Shown here: positions 31,442-40,916 of the stretch, in pieces
Position numbering within the stretch: position 1 is the stretch's first letter
How the letters are laid out: each line of letters begins with the position of its first letter
Origin: Xenophilus aerolatus
Lineage (GTDB): Bacteria; Pseudomonadota; Gammaproteobacteria; Burkholderiales; Burkholderiaceae_C
Assembly: GCA_029968055.1 (NCBI GenBank)
Contig: JASCNX010000008.1
Coordinates: 124,001-188,000, forward strand
Length of the DNA: 64,000 nucleotides
Direction of reading: 5' to 3'
The notes under the pieces: model-generated
What the model saw: only the letters and a program-made list of their open reading frames with translations
What the model was told of the DNA's origin: nothing
Databases searched by the model: none
Program-made: the position numbers and the translations under genes

Positions 31442-32695
31442 ATGAGCATCCAGAGACGCTCCCTCCTGCGCGGTGCCGGCGCCGCCGCCGTGCTCGGCGC
31501 CACCGGCGTGCGCTTTGCGCAGGCGCAGTCCGGGCCGGTGCGTATCGGCACCATGCTGCCGATGAGCGGCATCGGCGCCGAGGCCGGTGCGGCCTGGCTC
31601 AACGGCATCAAGGCCGCGCAGATGCAGTGGAACGAGAACGGCGGCCTGCTGGGACGCCAGATCGAGATCGTGGTGCGCGACGACAAGTTCAGCAGCGCCG
31701 GCGCGGTGGCCGCGGTGCGCGAACTGGCCGGCGACGGCGTGAACCTGTCGATCGGGGCCGGCCAGTCGCCGATGGCGCTGGCCATCGCGCCCATCCTGCA
31801 CGAGCTCAACGCCGTGGTCGTGGCGCCAGCGCCCACGGTGATGTCCGTCACGCACGAGAACTTCAGCCCGAACTTCTTCCGCGCCGCATCGAACGCGCTG
31901 ATGCTCTACGGCGGCGTGGGCAGCGTGATGGCCTCGCGCTTCGCCGACGTCAAGACCTGGGCCGTGATCGCGCCCGACAGCGAGAACGGCCGCGACGTGG
32001 TGCGCTTCTTCAACAAGGGCGTGAGCGACGCGGCCGCCAAGGCGGGCCGGCCGGTGAAGTTCGTCGAGCCGGTGTACGCCTCGCTCAACAAGGCCGACTA
32101 CAAGGTCGAGATCAACAGCCTGATGAACTCGGGTGCCGAGGGCCTGTTCGTCGGCCTCACCGCCGCGCCCTGCGTGAGCCTGCTGCAGCAGGGCCGCGGC
32201 GTGGGCATGGACAAGAAGTTCAAGGTGATCGGCGAGGCCGGCACCGAGCTGCTGATCGCCAAGGCCATGGGCAAGTCGACGCCCGGCAATCTCTGGGGCG
32301 TGACCTTCTGGGCGCCAGAGCTGGAGCCGTTCAAGAGCCAGTTCCCGGTGAGCAGGCAACTCGCCACCTACATCCAGAAAGTGGCGGGCACGCCCTTCGT
32401 GCCGGGCATCGTGCAGGCCTCACACCGCTCGGCGCTGGCGATCTTCAACGCGGTGAAGAAGGCCAACAGCACCGAGACCCCGGCCGTGATCCAGGCGCTG
32501 GAGGGCCTGCAGTTCGACACCGCCGCGGGGCCGTACCGCATCCGCAAGGAAGATCACCAGGGCATCGGCTCGTGCTACTTCGCCAAGATCGGCGCACGCG
32601 ACGCGCCGCCCGGCTACGGGCTCGAGGAGGTGGTGCGCCTGGACGAGAACCAGATCGCCGAGCCGCCCACGCCCGGCAAGAAGTACGAGATCTGA
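31442..32695 (+). CDS. Branched-chain-type ABC transporter substrate-binding protein 2
   Basis: A 417-residue paralogue of the preceding gene; they share long identical runs such as SLNKADYKVEINSLMN and roughly two thirds of residues by eye. Signal peptide with RRSLL and cleavage near RFAQAQ. The ligand-facing segments differ: GQSPMALAIAPILHELNAVV against SQSPMALATAPILPELKAAM, and an insert FPVSRQLATYIQKVAGTPF. This suggests a tandem duplication followed by specialisation for a related ligand. The ATG is at 31442; the TGA overlaps the permease ATG by one base. Confidence 0.93.
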   Translation: MSIQRRSLLRGAGAAAVLGATGVRFAQAQSGPVRIGTMLPMSGIGAEAGAAWLNGIKAAQMQWNENGGLLGRQIEIVVRDDKFSSAGAVAAVRELAGDGVNLSIGAGQSPMALAIAPILHELNAVVVAPAPTVMSVTHENFSPNFFRAASNALMLYGGVGSVMASRFADVKTWAVIAPDSENGRDVVRFFNKGVSDAAAKAGRPVKFVEPVYASLNKADYKVEINSLMNSGAEGLFVGLTAAPCVSLLQQGRGVGMDKKFKVIGEAGTELLIAKAMGKSTPGNLWGVTFWAPELEPFKSQFPVSRQLATYIQKVAGTPFVPGIVQASHRSALAIFNAVKKANSTETPAVIQALEGLQFDTAAGPYRIRKEDHQGIGSCYFAKIGARDAPPGYGLEEVVRLDENQIAEPPTPGKKYEI

Positions 32696-34656
32696 TGAGC
32701 AACGAAATCCTCTTCGCGTTCTTCAACGCGGCCGCCTTCGGCATGGCGATCTTCGTGGTGGCCGCGGGGCTCACGCTGATCTTCGGGCTGTTGCGCCTGC
32801 TGAACATGGCGCAGGGCGGCTTCTTCATGATCGGTGCCTACGTGGCCTACTCGGTCATGGGGCGCGACGTGCAGTCGCTGGGCATGTTCCTGCTCGCGGC
32901 CCTGGCCGGCGGCGTGGTGGTCGCGCTGCTGGGGCTGGTGACCGACCGGCTGGTGCTGCGGCGGCTGCGCAATGTCGACCCGCACTACGTGCTCATCGCC
33001 ACCTTCGCGCTGATGATGGTGTGCACCGGCGTGACCAAGCTCGTCTGGGGCGTGGACTTCTTCTCGGTCAACCCGCCGCCGGGACTGGACCAGCCGCTCA
33101 ACCCCTTCGGACTGTTCTTCTCGGCCTACCAGATCTTCGTGATCGCGGCGGGCGTGGCGGTCTACATCGTGCTGGAGGTCGCCATCCACCGCATGTGGTT
33201 CGGCAAGCTGATGCAGGCGCTGGCGGCCGACCCGTGGATGTCGGGGGTGCTGGGGCTGAACGTGTCCTTCGGCATCGCACTGAGCGTCATGGCGAGCTTC
33301 TTCCTCGCGGGGCTGGCGGGTGGGCTGCTGCTGCCCAACCAGAGCCTGTCCACCGGCCTCGGCGACTCGTACCTCATGTACGCCTTCTTCGCCGTGATCA
33401 TCGGCGGGCTGGGCAACATCCGCGGCGCCTTCATCGGCTCGCTGGTGCTGGGGCTGGTGCAGAGCCTGAACACGGTGCTGCTGCCCGCGGTGCCGGGCCT
33501 GGCGATCTACGTGGTGCTCGCGGCCTTCCTGCTGTGGAAGCCCAACGGGCTGTTCCCCGCCGTGGGCATGCAGGCCGAGGGTGCGCACGAGGCGCACGGC
33601 GGCGGCGCCCTGCACCGGCCACGCGTGCCGCGGCGCGTGTGGCAGGGCCTGGGCGTGCTGCTGGTCGCGGTGCTGGCCTCGCTGCCGCTGTGGGTCGGGG
33701 CCGGGCCGCTGTACGTGGTGGGCACGGTGCTCGTGCAGGTGATCTTCGCGCTGTCGTGGAACATCCTCTTCGGCTACACCGGGCTGGTGTCTTTCGGGCA
33801 TGCGGGCTTCTTCGCCATCGGCGCCTACCTCACCGCGCTGGCGCTGCGCCATGTCGAGGGCGTGCCCTTCCTGGGCGTGCTGGCGGCGGCCGCGCTGTTC
33901 GGCGCCGTGGCGGCCTGGGGCATCGGCGTGCTGGCGCTGCGCCGCATGACGGGCGTGTTCCTCGCCGTGCTCACGGTGGCGCTGGCCGAGGCGCTGCGGC
34001 TGATCATCGGCTTCAGTTCCTTCCTGGGCCGCGAGGACGGCATCACCGACATCCCGCGCCCCCGGCTGGGCCTGGGCTTCGTGCAGTTCGACCTCACGAA
34101 CTCGAACGCGTACTACCTCTTCCTGCTGGTGGCCTGCGTGCTCATCACGGCGCTGCTGTGGTGGGTGCTGCACAGCCGCTTCGGGCGCACGCTGCAGACC
34201 ATCCGCCAGGACCCGGAGCGCGCCGCCTTCATGGGCACGAACGTCGCGCGCTACCGCCTCGCGGCCTTCGTGATCTCCGGCTCGGTGGCGGCGGTGGCCG
34301 GCGCGCTCTACGCGCCCTGGTCGCGCATCGTCACGGTGGAGGAGGTGCACTGGCTCGCCTCGGCGCAGCCGATGCTCAACACCCTGCTCGGCGGCGTGAG
34401 CTCGTTCTGGGGCCCGGTCGTGGGGGCGGGGCTGTTCGCGGCCATCACCTACGCCACGCGCACGCTGGTGGGGCTGTCGGAACTCATCGTCGGCTGCGGG
34501 CTGCTGGCCATCATCCTGCTCGCGCCCAACGGCGCCGTGGGCCTGTGGCGCAGCCTGGAGGCCCGGCTCTGGGGGCCGCGCCCGCCGCGCGCGCCGCACC
34601 CGGCACCGCGACCCGTGGCCACGGGCGACGCGCAGCCGGCCGGGGGCGTCCAGTGA
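32695..34656 (+). CDS. Fused LivH-LivM branched-chain-type ABC permease
   Basis: A 653-residue protein joining both permease subunits, which are usually separate. Residues 1-290 are LivH-like (GLTLIFGLLRLLNMAQGGFF, then YAFFAVIIGGLGNIRGAFIG). A hydrophilic linker of about 25 residues rich in His and Arg leads to a LivM-like half (LSWNILFGYTGLVSFGHAGF at about 355-374, then MLNTLLGGVSSFWGPVVGAG). Around 15 membrane segments are expected. Fusions of this kind occur in some proteobacteria. The start overlaps the previous stop, and the end overlaps the ATPase start as GTGA. Confidence 0.93.
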   Translation: MSNEILFAFFNAAAFGMAIFVVAAGLTLIFGLLRLLNMAQGGFFMIGAYVAYSVMGRDVQSLGMFLLAALAGGVVVALLGLVTDRLVLRRLRNVDPHYVLIATFALMMVCTGVTKLVWGVDFFSVNPPPGLDQPLNPFGLFFSAYQIFVIAAGVAVYIVLEVAIHRMWFGKLMQALAADPWMSGVLGLNVSFGIALSVMASFFLAGLAGGLLLPNQSLSTGLGDSYLMYAFFAVIIGGLGNIRGAFIGSLVLGLVQSLNTVLLPAVPGLAIYVVLAAFLLWKPNGLFPAVGMQAEGAHEAHGGGALHRPRVPRRVWQGLGVLLVAVLASLPLWVGAGPLYVVGTVLVQVIFALSWNILFGYTGLVSFGHAGFFAIGAYLTALALRHVEGVPFLGVLAAAALFGAVAAWGIGVLALRRMTGVFLAVLTVALAEALRLIIGFSSFLGREDGITDIPRPRLGLGFVQFDLTNSNAYYLFLLVACVLITALLWWVLHSRFGRTLQTIRQDPERAAFMGTNVARYRLAAFVISGSVAAVAGALYAPWSRIVTVEEVHWLASAQPMLNTLLGGVSSFWGPVVGAGLFAAITYATRTLVGLSELIVGCGLLAIILLAPNGAVGLWRSLEARLWGPRPPRAPHPAPRPVATGDAQPAGGVQ

Positions 34657-35426
34657 GCGCGCCGCTGCTGCAGGTCGAGGGCGTGCGCAAGAACTACGGC
34701 CCGATCGAGGTGCTGCACGGCGTGAGCCTGTCGGTGGCGCAGGGCGAGGTGTTCGCCATCATCGGGCCCAACGGTGCCGGCAAGACCACCATGTTCCGCG
34801 TGATGACCGGCGAGGTCGGCAGCAACGGCGGCACCATCCGTTTCGGCGGCCAGGACGTCACCCATCTGCCGGCGCACGAACGCGTGCGGCGCGGCTTCGG
34901 CCGGACCTTCCAGGTGGCCCGGGTGTTCCACGACTTCACCGTGCTCGACAACGTCATCGTCGCCGTCGAGGCGCGCCGCCGCCACACGAAGGAGGCGCTG
35001 GGCCCGTGGCGACGCTGCGCGCCGTCGGACGAGGTGCAGGCCGAGGCGATGGCGCTGCTGGTCGACCTCAAGCTGGACGGCCAGGCGGAGCAGGGCGCGC
35101 GCTTCCTGTCGCACGGCGACAAGAAGCGGCTGGAATTCGCCATCGCCCTGGCCGGGCGGCCCACCATCCTGATGCTCGACGAGCCCACGGCGGGCATGTC
35201 GCCCAGCGACCGCGCCGACATCGCGAGGCTGGTCGCGCGCATCCAGCAGGAGCGCGGCATCACGGTGGTGATGACCGAGCACGACATGGACGTGGTGTTC
35301 GGCCTGGCGCACCGCATCATGGTGATGAACTATGGCGAGGTGGTGGCCACCGGCACCGTCGACGAGGTGCGGGCCGACCCGAAGGTGCGCGAGGTCTACC
35401 TCGGCAAGGAGATGGTCGGTGCTTGA
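34653..35426 (+). CDS. Branched-chain-type ABC transporter ATPase (LivG-like)
   Basis: A 257-residue ABC ATPase. Walker A is GPNGAGKTT, the Q-loop lies in RTFQVARVF, the signature is the variant LSHGDKKRLEFAIAL, Walker B is ILMLDEPTAGM, and the switch histidine is in MTEHDMD. The LivG class is supported by the GFGRTFQ and AGMSPSDRADI patterns. GTG 34653 overlaps the permease stop by four bases. It works with the fused permease and with the LivF-like ATPase that follows. Confidence 0.93.
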   Translation: MSAPLLQVEGVRKNYGPIEVLHGVSLSVAQGEVFAIIGPNGAGKTTMFRVMTGEVGSNGGTIRFGGQDVTHLPAHERVRRGFGRTFQVARVFHDFTVLDNVIVAVEARRRHTKEALGPWRRCAPSDEVQAEAMALLVDLKLDGQAEQGARFLSHGDKKRLEFAIALAGRPTILMLDEPTAGMSPSDRADIARLVARIQQERGITVVMTEHDMDVVFGLAHRIMVMNYGEVVATGTVDEVRADPKVREVYLGKEMVGA

Positions 35427-36123
35427 CGTCCGCGACCTCGACGCCTTCTACGGCGACAGCCACATCCTGTTCGGCCTGCGGCTGGCCGTGGGCGCCGGCC
35501 AGCGCGTCGCGCTGCTGGGCCGCAACGGGGCCGGCAAGTCGACGCTGCTCAAGAGCGTGATGAACGCCGGCCCGCGCGTGCGCGGCACGGTGCGCTTCGA
35601 CAACCGGGACATCGGCGCGCTGCCCACCCACCGCCGCACGCGGCTGGGCCTGTCGCTGGTGCCGGAGGACCGGCGCATCTTCACCCACCTGACGGTGGCC
35701 GAGAACATCGCCATGGCGCGCTACGGCGCCGGCCCGCAGCGCCCGGCCGTGCCGGTGGCCGAGATCATGCAGCGCTTCCCGATGCTGGCGCCGCTGCAGC
35801 AGCGCTACGGCGGCCAGCTCAGCGGCGGCCAGCAGCAGCTGCTGGCGGTGGCGCGCGCGATGGCGGCCAGCCCGAGCCTGCTGCTGCTCGACGAGCCGAC
35901 CGAGGGGCTCGCGCCCATCATCGTCGAGGAGATGGCGCACGACGTGGTGCGCAGCTGCGCCGAGCGCGACGTGGCACTGCTGCTGTGCGAGCAGAACATC
36001 TGGTTCGCGCGCCGCTGCACCCAGCACGTGTACGTCATCGACACCGGCCGCATCGTCTTCGAGGGCGACTGGGCCACCTTCGATGCCAACCCCCAGATCC
36101 AGCAGCGCTACCTGGCGCTGTGA
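35419..36123 (+). CDS. Branched-chain-type ABC transporter ATPase (LivF-like)
   Basis: A 234-residue ABC ATPase. Walker A is GRNGAGKST, the Q-loop region reads LVPEDRRIFTHLTVAEN, the signature is QLSGGQQQLLAVARAM, and Walker B is LLLLDEPTEGLAP. The PEDRRIF pattern is typical of LivF. GTG 35419 lies eight bases inside the preceding gene, so the two ATPases are translationally coupled. It completes the importer (two receptors, fused permease, two ATPases). Confidence 0.93.
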   Translation: MLDVRDLDAFYGDSHILFGLRLAVGAGQRVALLGRNGAGKSTLLKSVMNAGPRVRGTVRFDNRDIGALPTHRRTRLGLSLVPEDRRIFTHLTVAENIAMARYGAGPQRPAVPVAEIMQRFPMLAPLQQRYGGQLSGGQQQLLAVARAMAASPSLLLLDEPTEGLAPIIVEEMAHDVVRSCAERDVALLLCEQNIWFARRCTQHVYVIDTGRIVFEGDWATFDANPQIQQRYLAL

Positions 36124-36167
36124 CCCACCCCCGTTCCTTGCGCACCGCGTGCTCGAACCGATTTGAC

Positions 36168-37298
36168 ATGGACCTTCAATACACACCCGAACAGACCCAG
36201 CTGCGCGAGAGCGTGGAGCGCTTCGTGCGCGAGGCCTACGACTTCGCCCACCGTCGCAGGCTGGCCGCCAGCGAGCTCGGCCACGACGAGGGCTGCTGGC
36301 GCCAGTACGCCGACTTCGGCTGGCTGGCCATTCCGTTCAGCGAGGAGGAGGGGGGCATCGGCGGCGACGCGACCGACACCGGCATCGTGATGGAAGGTGT
36401 CGGTCGCGGCCTGCTGCTGGAGCCCTACCTCGCCAGCGTGGTGCTGGGCGGCGGCATGCTCAGCGCGCTGGGCAGCGCGGCGCAGAAGGCCGAATGGCTG
36501 CAGCCCATGATGGGCGGCGAACGCAAGCTGGCGCTGGCCTACGCCGAGCCCGGCTCGCGCTACGAGGCCACGCACTGCGAGAGCACGGCGCGCCGCGACG
36601 GCAACGCCTACGTGATCGACGGCACCAAGACGCTGGTGTACGGCGGCCCCACCGCCGACCAGTTCATCGTCGTCGCACGCACCGCGGGTGCGGCGGGCGA
36701 CCGCGACCGGCTGAGCGCCTTCGTGGTCGATGCCGGCACCGCGGGGGTGGCGCTCACGCCCTATGCGACGCACGACGGCCAGCGCGCCGCCGACCTCGCG
36801 CTCGACGGCGTCCGCGTCGACGCCGCGCGCCGCCTGGGCGAGGAGGGCGCGGCCGGCGAGGCGCTGGAGCGCGTGATCGACCAGGGCATCGCAGCGCTCG
36901 CGGCCGAGGCCGTCGGCGCGATGGCGGTGCTGGTGGACAGCACGCTGGAGTACCTCAAGACCCGGCAGCAGTTCGGCCGCCCCATCGGCACCAACCAGGC
37001 GCTGCAGCACCGCATGGTCGACATGTACATCGCGCTGGACGAGGCGCGCTCGATGGCGCTGTACGGCGCGCTGATGCTGCGCGAGGGCGACGCCGCGGCG
37101 CGGCGCAAGGCGCTGTCGGCCACCAAGATCGAGATCGACCGCACCGCGAAGCGCGTAGGCCAGGAGGCGGTGCAGATGCACGGTGCGATGGGCGTGACCG
37201 AGGAACTGGCCGTGGGCCACTACTTCAAGCGCCTGTCGATGATCGCCACCACCTTCGGCGACAGCGACTGGCACGTCGAGCGCTACATGAGCGCCTGA
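36168..37298 (+). CDS. Acyl-CoA dehydrogenase (PimD-like small subunit)
   Basis: A 376-residue acyl-CoA dehydrogenase. It has the N-terminal helical domain, a beta domain with LALAYAEPGSRYEATHCEST, and a C-terminal helical domain with LKTRQQFGRPIGTNQALQHR and the terminal HGAMGVTEELAVGHYFKRL. It stands directly before a larger dehydrogenase (8 bp gap), the same arrangement as small and large subunits of pimeloyl-CoA-type dehydrogenases, so a heteromeric enzyme is likely. The ATG at 36168 follows the last transporter gene by 44 bp, which suggests uptake and first oxidation are cotranscribed. Confidence 0.9.
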   Translation: MDLQYTPEQTQLRESVERFVREAYDFAHRRRLAASELGHDEGCWRQYADFGWLAIPFSEEEGGIGGDATDTGIVMEGVGRGLLLEPYLASVVLGGGMLSALGSAAQKAEWLQPMMGGERKLALAYAEPGSRYEATHCESTARRDGNAYVIDGTKTLVYGGPTADQFIVVARTAGAAGDRDRLSAFVVDAGTAGVALTPYATHDGQRAADLALDGVRVDAARRLGEEGAAGEALERVIDQGIAALAAEAVGAMAVLVDSTLEYLKTRQQFGRPIGTNQALQHRMVDMYIALDEARSMALYGALMLREGDAAARRKALSATKIEIDRTAKRVGQEAVQMHGAMGVTEELAVGHYFKRLSMIATTFGDSDWHVERYMSA

Positions 37299-37306
37299 GC
37301 CGCACG

Positions 37307-38506
37307 ATGGACCTGACGCTTTCCCCCGCCGAGCAGGCCTTCGAGGCCGAGGTGCGTGCCTTCATCGGCGAGCACCTGCCGGCCGACATCCGCGAGAAGG
37401 TGCGGCTGGACCGCTTCCTGGACCGCGACGACTTCATGCGCTGGCAGCAGATCCTCGGCCGCCAGGGCTGGTTCACCGGCGCCTGGCCGCGCGAGCACGG
37501 CGGCCAGGCCTGGTCGGCGATGCAGACGATCATCTTCAACCGCGTGGCCGGCGAAATGCACTGCCCCGAGCTGCAGGTCTTCGGTCCGGCGATGGTGGGC
37601 CCGGTGCTCTACACCTTCGGCACCGAGGCGCAGAAGGCGAAGCACCTGCCGGCGATCCGCGATTCGTCGGTGTGGTGGTGCCAGGGCTATTCGGAGCCCG
37701 GCGCGGGCTCGGACCTCGCATCGCTCAAGACCCAGGCCGACGACCAGGGCGATCACTTCGTCGTCAACGGCCAGAAGATCTGGACCTCGTACGCGCACTT
37801 CGCCGACTGGATGTTCTGCCTGGTGCGCACCGGCCGCGAGGGCCGCAAGCAGGAGGGCATCTCCTTCCTGCTGATCGACATGAAGACGCCGGGCGTGGAC
37901 GTGCAGCCGATCCGCATGCTCGACGGCCGGCACTACCTGAACGCAGTGTTCTTCGACGACGTGAAGGTGCCGCGCGAGAACCTGATCGGCGAGGCCGGTC
38001 GCGGCTGGACCTACGCGAAGTTCCTGCTCGAGCACGAGCGCGTCGAGAACGCGAACCTGCGCTTCATCACGCAGGAGCTGCAGAAGCTGCGGCGCGTGGC
38101 GGGCGAGGTGCGCAGCGGCCGGCGGCGCCTGATCGACGACCCGGCCTTCGCGGCCGAGGTGGCGGGCGTGGAGGTGCAGTTCAAGGCGCTGGAGATCGGC
38201 CTGCTGCGCATGCTGTCGGACATGCATGCCGGCGCGCCCGCGGGGCCGGGCAAGTCCTCCTTCATCAAGATCCGCGGCACCGAGATCGCGCAGCGCATCA
38301 CCGAGCTGCTGGTGCAGGCGGCCGGCCCGGACGGGCAGCGCTACCAGCCCGGCCCGCTGCTGGGCGCGAACGACGATGCGCTGGTCGGGCCCGAACACGC
38401 GCTCGGCCCCGTGCCGAGCTACCAGTTCTGCCGTGCGATGACCATCTACGGCGGCAGCACCGAGGTGCAGAAGAACATCATGGCCAAGCACGCGCTCGGG
38501 CTTTGA
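37307..38506 (+). CDS. Acyl-CoA dehydrogenase (PimC-like large subunit)
   Basis: A 399-residue acyl-CoA dehydrogenase, the partner of the preceding gene. It has WWCQGYSEPGAGSDLASLKT, GQKIWTSYAHFADWMFCLVR and a C-terminal IYGGSTEVQKNIMAKHALGL. It resembles the dehydrogenase at 14657-15853 along its whole length, including the unusual WWCQGYSEP and KQEGISFLLIDMK stretches. The two copies at opposite ends of the island could serve different chain lengths or substrates. ATG at 37307. Confidence 0.92.
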   Translation: MDLTLSPAEQAFEAEVRAFIGEHLPADIREKVRLDRFLDRDDFMRWQQILGRQGWFTGAWPREHGGQAWSAMQTIIFNRVAGEMHCPELQVFGPAMVGPVLYTFGTEAQKAKHLPAIRDSSVWWCQGYSEPGAGSDLASLKTQADDQGDHFVVNGQKIWTSYAHFADWMFCLVRTGREGRKQEGISFLLIDMKTPGVDVQPIRMLDGRHYLNAVFFDDVKVPRENLIGEAGRGWTYAKFLLEHERVENANLRFITQELQKLRRVAGEVRSGRRRLIDDPAFAAEVAGVEVQFKALEIGLLRMLSDMHAGAPAGPGKSSFIKIRGTEIAQRITELLVQAAGPDGQRYQPGPLLGANDDALVGPEHALGPVPSYQFCRAMTIYGGSTEVQKNIMAKHALGL

Positions 38507-38529
38507 TGAAGAGACATCGATCGTCCTGA

Positions 38530-38589
38530 CCGTTCGGGCCCAGCCTGTCGAAGCCCTGCGCGGCGCTTCGACAGGCTCAGCATGAACGG
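38530..38589. repeat. REP-like inverted repeat
   Basis: Two 25-bp arms, 38530-38554 and 38565-38589, face each other with three mismatches around a 10-bp spacer. The arm core is GCTTCGACAGGCTCAG. This is a widely dispersed extragenic palindrome type in betaproteobacteria. It separates the dehydrogenase from the ligase gene and may stabilise the upstream mRNA or reduce read-through. Confidence 0.9.
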
Positions 38590-38616
38590 ATGGGAGCATT
38601 GCCCTGGATGCCACTC

Positions 38617-40233
<1,617 letters not shown>

Positions 40234-40518
40234 GTCGGCGCTTCGCGTGACGACGGACCGCAGGGCCCGTCGGGCGTGCGCGGGACGCTGTCGAAGCGTG
40301 GACGCCCGGGTGCGTCAGCGCAGGAAGGCGGCCGCCGTGCCCTTGGCCGAGGCACTCTTGTGGGTGCCCGGCAGTGTCGATGCCGGTGCGCACGGAACGC
40401 CGAAGACAGGGCAGGGCCGCGCTCCACGGCAGCGTCCCCAATGGAAATCCCCCTAGCTCCAGAAGAGCGGAGCCAAGCCGAGGATCAGCCGCCATGCAGG
40501 GGGTGCCCCATCTGAAAT

Positions 40519-40535
40519 GCTACCGTTTTGATAGC
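40519..40535. repeat. 17-bp intergenic palindrome, copy 2
   Basis: GCTACCGTTTTGATAGC, an imperfect palindrome with GCTA/TAGC ends around a T-rich centre. Same family as 9344-9360, 57972-57988 and 61306-61322. Confidence 0.6.
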
Positions 40536-40613
40536 GAATCAGTCCTGAGTGACGGCCGCTCAAGTGCAGTTTGGTGCGTGCTCGGGATCGTCGCCGCAGC
40601 CGGCGCGGGCAAG

Positions 40614-40639
40614 AAAAAAGCGCCGACCAGCGGCGCTTT
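40614..40639 (-). terminator. Orphan Rho-independent terminator on the minus strand
   Basis: On the minus strand a perfect 9-bp stem (AAAGCGCCG at 40639-40631, pairing with CGGCGCTTT at 40625-40617) with a five-base loop is followed by TTTTTT. No minus-strand protein gene lies upstream of it, since the next gene to the right (the ammonium transporter) is on the plus strand. It may end an unannotated small RNA. Confidence 0.7.
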
Positions 40640-40770
40640 GAAATCGACGGGCACCTCGCAGGGCGGGCGCCTTGTTCTGTCTATGTTCTGGTTCTTCGAC
40701 GGGGGTTTGTCTCCTCGGTCCCTCGCGTGCCACGGGGGAGGCCCGTTGCGAGTGCGCTGACTGTAGGGGG

Positions 40771-40787
40771 TGCACCGGGGCAGTGCA
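40771..40787. promoter_or_regulatory. NtrC-like enhancer site
   Basis: TGCACCGGGGCAGTGCA has the 17-bp form TGCAC-N7-GTGCA of an NtrC site. It lies about 100 bp upstream of the expected start point of the sigma-54 promoter, a normal enhancer distance. A further GGGTGCA/TGCACCC pair nearby (40769-40815) may add a weaker site. Confidence 0.7.
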
Positions 40788-40858
40788 TTGGTACTAACCC
40801 CCTGCACATTGCACCCATTTGCAGCATTGCGTTGCAGTAGTGACAAAAGGTTAATAGG

Positions 40859-40874
40859 TGGCACGGCTCGTGCT
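40859..40874 (+). promoter_or_regulatory. Sigma-54 (RpoN) promoter
   Basis: TGGCAC-GGCTC-GTGCT has the exact -24 box and the invariant GG-N10-GC spacing, with one mismatch from TTGCT in the -12 box. Transcription should begin near 40885. With the NtrC-like site upstream it makes the ammonium transporter a nitrogen-limitation gene. Confidence 0.8.
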
Positions 40875-40916
40875 CGCCTGGGCGCCTTCAGCCTCTGCAT
40901 CGCACAAGGAGTCCGG

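Larger units (their letters stand above)
40234..40916. other. 683-bp non-coding region before the ammonium transporter
   Basis: No convincing protein gene is present on either strand. From left to right it holds about 280 bp with nothing I recognise, a 17-bp palindrome (40519-40535), a minus-strand terminator (40614-40639), an NtrC-like site (40771-40787), a sigma-54 promoter (40859-40874) and a ribosome site (40906-40911). GC content falls in the last 120 bp, as is usual for control regions. Confidence 0.7.

Noticed and set aside
40640-40770. Resemblance to 6S RNA or tmRNA (CTCGGTCC and TTCGACGGGGG fragments)
   Set aside because: Only short motif matches are present; the closing stems, the tRNA-like ends and the expected lengths are missing.
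40770-40916. ATG at 40770 as start of the ammonium transporter
   Set aside because: It lies upstream of the predicted transcription start of the sigma-54 promoter and would add 49 residues without resemblance to a signal peptide or to other transporters.
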